A stretch of 64,000 nucleotides of DNA, taken from positions 1 to 64,000 of the forward strand of contig JAJZHK010000006.1 of assembly GCA_021804565.1 (NCBI GenBank). Reading direction: 5' to 3'. Below, one piece after another: positions 63,557 through 64,000 of this stretch. How positions within the stretch are numbered: the stretch's first letter is position 1; every line of letters begins with the position of its first letter. Origin of the DNA: Pseudomonadota bacterium (lineage in GTDB: Bacteria; Pseudomonadota; Gammaproteobacteria; Pseudomonadales; Moraxellaceae). A program made the translations under genes and the position numbers. Under the pieces are notes generated by a model that was not told where the DNA came from, did no database searches, and saw only the letters and a program-made list of their open reading frames with translations.

Positions 63557-63590
63557 AGCGGCTTATCCATTTACATGATGGTCGTACGGT

Positions 63591-63618
63591 ATTTTATTTG
63601 GACGATGATTCTTGTCAA
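63591..63618 (-). promoter_or_regulatory. Acyl-CoA dehydrogenase promoter
   Basis: On the minus strand TTGACA (63618–63613) and TAAAAT (63596–63591) are 16 bases apart, one of the best sigma-70 promoters in the window. Its −35 overlaps the −35 of the divergent bioB promoter. Confidence 0.7.
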
Positions 63619-63664
63619 GTCGAGATGAGCCTCGTAAACTCAGGGCCTCTTACTAGGTTGACGA
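63612..63664 (+). promoter_or_regulatory. bioB promoter with candidate BirA operator
   Basis: TTGTCA (63612–63617) and TAAACT (63635–63640) are 17 bases apart. TCGTAAACT (63632–63640) and GGTTGACGA (63656–63664), 15 bases apart, each match seven of nine positions of the BirA box TTGTAAACC-N14–16-GGTTTACAA. The left half covers the −10 and the right half reaches the ribosome-binding site GAGGGG (63663–63668), as expected for a biotin-repressed operator. Confidence 0.6.
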
Positions 63665-63674
63665 GGGGTGGACG

Positions 63675-64000
63675 GTGAGCAGCATACGTCATGACTGGAC
63701 ACGCGACGAGGTGGCGTCTCTTTTTGCGTTGCCGCTACCGGATCTGCTCCTGCAGGCGCAGCAGGTGCACAGGCAACACTTCGATCCTGCCAGCATCCAG
63801 GCTTCAACCTTGCTGTCGATCAAGACCGGGGCCTGTCCGGAAGACTGCAAGTACTGTGCGCAGTCCGGGCGCTATGCCACAGGTCTGGACAAGGAGAAGC
63901 TCCTGCAGATCGAGCAGGTGCTCGAACAGGCACGGGCCGCCCGGGAGCAGGGGGCCAGCCGCTTCTGCATGGGTGCCGCCTGGCGTTCGCCGAGTGAGCG
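63675..64000 (+). CDS. bioB: Biotin synthase BioB, 5' fragment
   Basis: The first 108 codons of a radical-SAM enzyme that inserts sulfur into dethiobiotin; the rest lies beyond the window. [23 protein letters not shown] contains the CxxxCxxC [4Fe-4S] motif, and the [12 protein letters not shown] segment follows. Translation starts at GTG (63675) with GAGGGG six bases upstream. The gene is divergent from the acyl-CoA dehydrogenase gene. Confidence 0.96.
   Translation, partial: MSSIRHDWTRDEVASLFALPLPDLLLQAQQVHRQHFDPASIQASTLLSIKTGACPEDCKYCAQSGRYATGLDKEKLLQIEQVLEQARAAREQGASRFCMGAAWRSPSE

Overview
This 64 kb window is a GC-rich, gene-dense chromosomal segment of a gammaproteobacterium. The order greA–yhbY–rlmE–ftsH–folP–glmM–tpiA–secG–tRNA-Leu–tRNA-fMet–rimP–nusA–infB–rbfA–truB–rpsO–pnp, the rnpB–mraZ junction, a complete dcw cluster ending in lpxC, then dciA–M23 peptidase–secA–argJ–mutT, all match the Pseudomonadales/Oceanospirillales arrangement. 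An AdeT-like solute-binding protein and a ferritin-like/ferredoxin-reductase locus would fit a Moraxellaceae-type organism, but that placement is an inference and is weak. I see no insertion sequence, prophage, CRISPR array or integron; almost everything is core genome.

Layout. 1–5.4 kb: sulfate activation (cysND, minus strand), fructose bisphosphatase, and a minus-strand rimO–kup pair. 5.5–13.1 kb: ntrBC behind a predicted sigma-54/NtrC autoregulated promoter, then carAB–greA behind a leader with an intrinsic terminator. 13.1–21.1 kb: a Bax-inhibitor-like membrane protein, yhbY and a SpoU methyltransferase on the minus strand, then rlmE–ftsH–folP–glmM and tpiA–secG–tRNA-Leu. 21.2–30.2 kb: tRNA-fMet and the transcription/translation operon rimP to pnp, with terminators and structured leaders before rimP, between rpsO and pnp, and in front of pnp. 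30.3–33.2 kb: an uncharacterised lipoprotein plus AdeT-like periplasmic binding protein, and a YceI protein. 33.5–51.8 kb: RNase P RNA, then the division/cell-wall cluster mraZ–rsmH–ftsLI–murEF–mraY–murD–ftsW–murGC–ddlB–ftsQAZ–lpxC. 51.8–58.1 kb: dciA, an M23 peptidase, secA, argJ and a Nudix/thiamine-phosphate-synthase-like fusion.

58.1–63.6 kb is the least conventional part: an AraC regulator divergent from a PaaE-like FAD/[2Fe-2S] reductase and a soluble diiron protein with a full carboxylate/histidine ligand set, followed by a TetR regulator and an acyl-CoA dehydrogenase. A 14-bp palindrome before tetR shares a 9-bp half-site with the araC/reductase intergenic region, suggesting one regulon acting on an acyl or lipid substrate. 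The window ends inside bioB, whose promoter carries a candidate BirA operator.

The strongest non-coding signals are the ntrBC promoter with two NtrC sites 42 bp apart, the four 10-bp-spaced MraZ repeats, the BirA-like dyad at bioB, and an AT-rich nested hairpin of unknown function between rnpB and mraZ.
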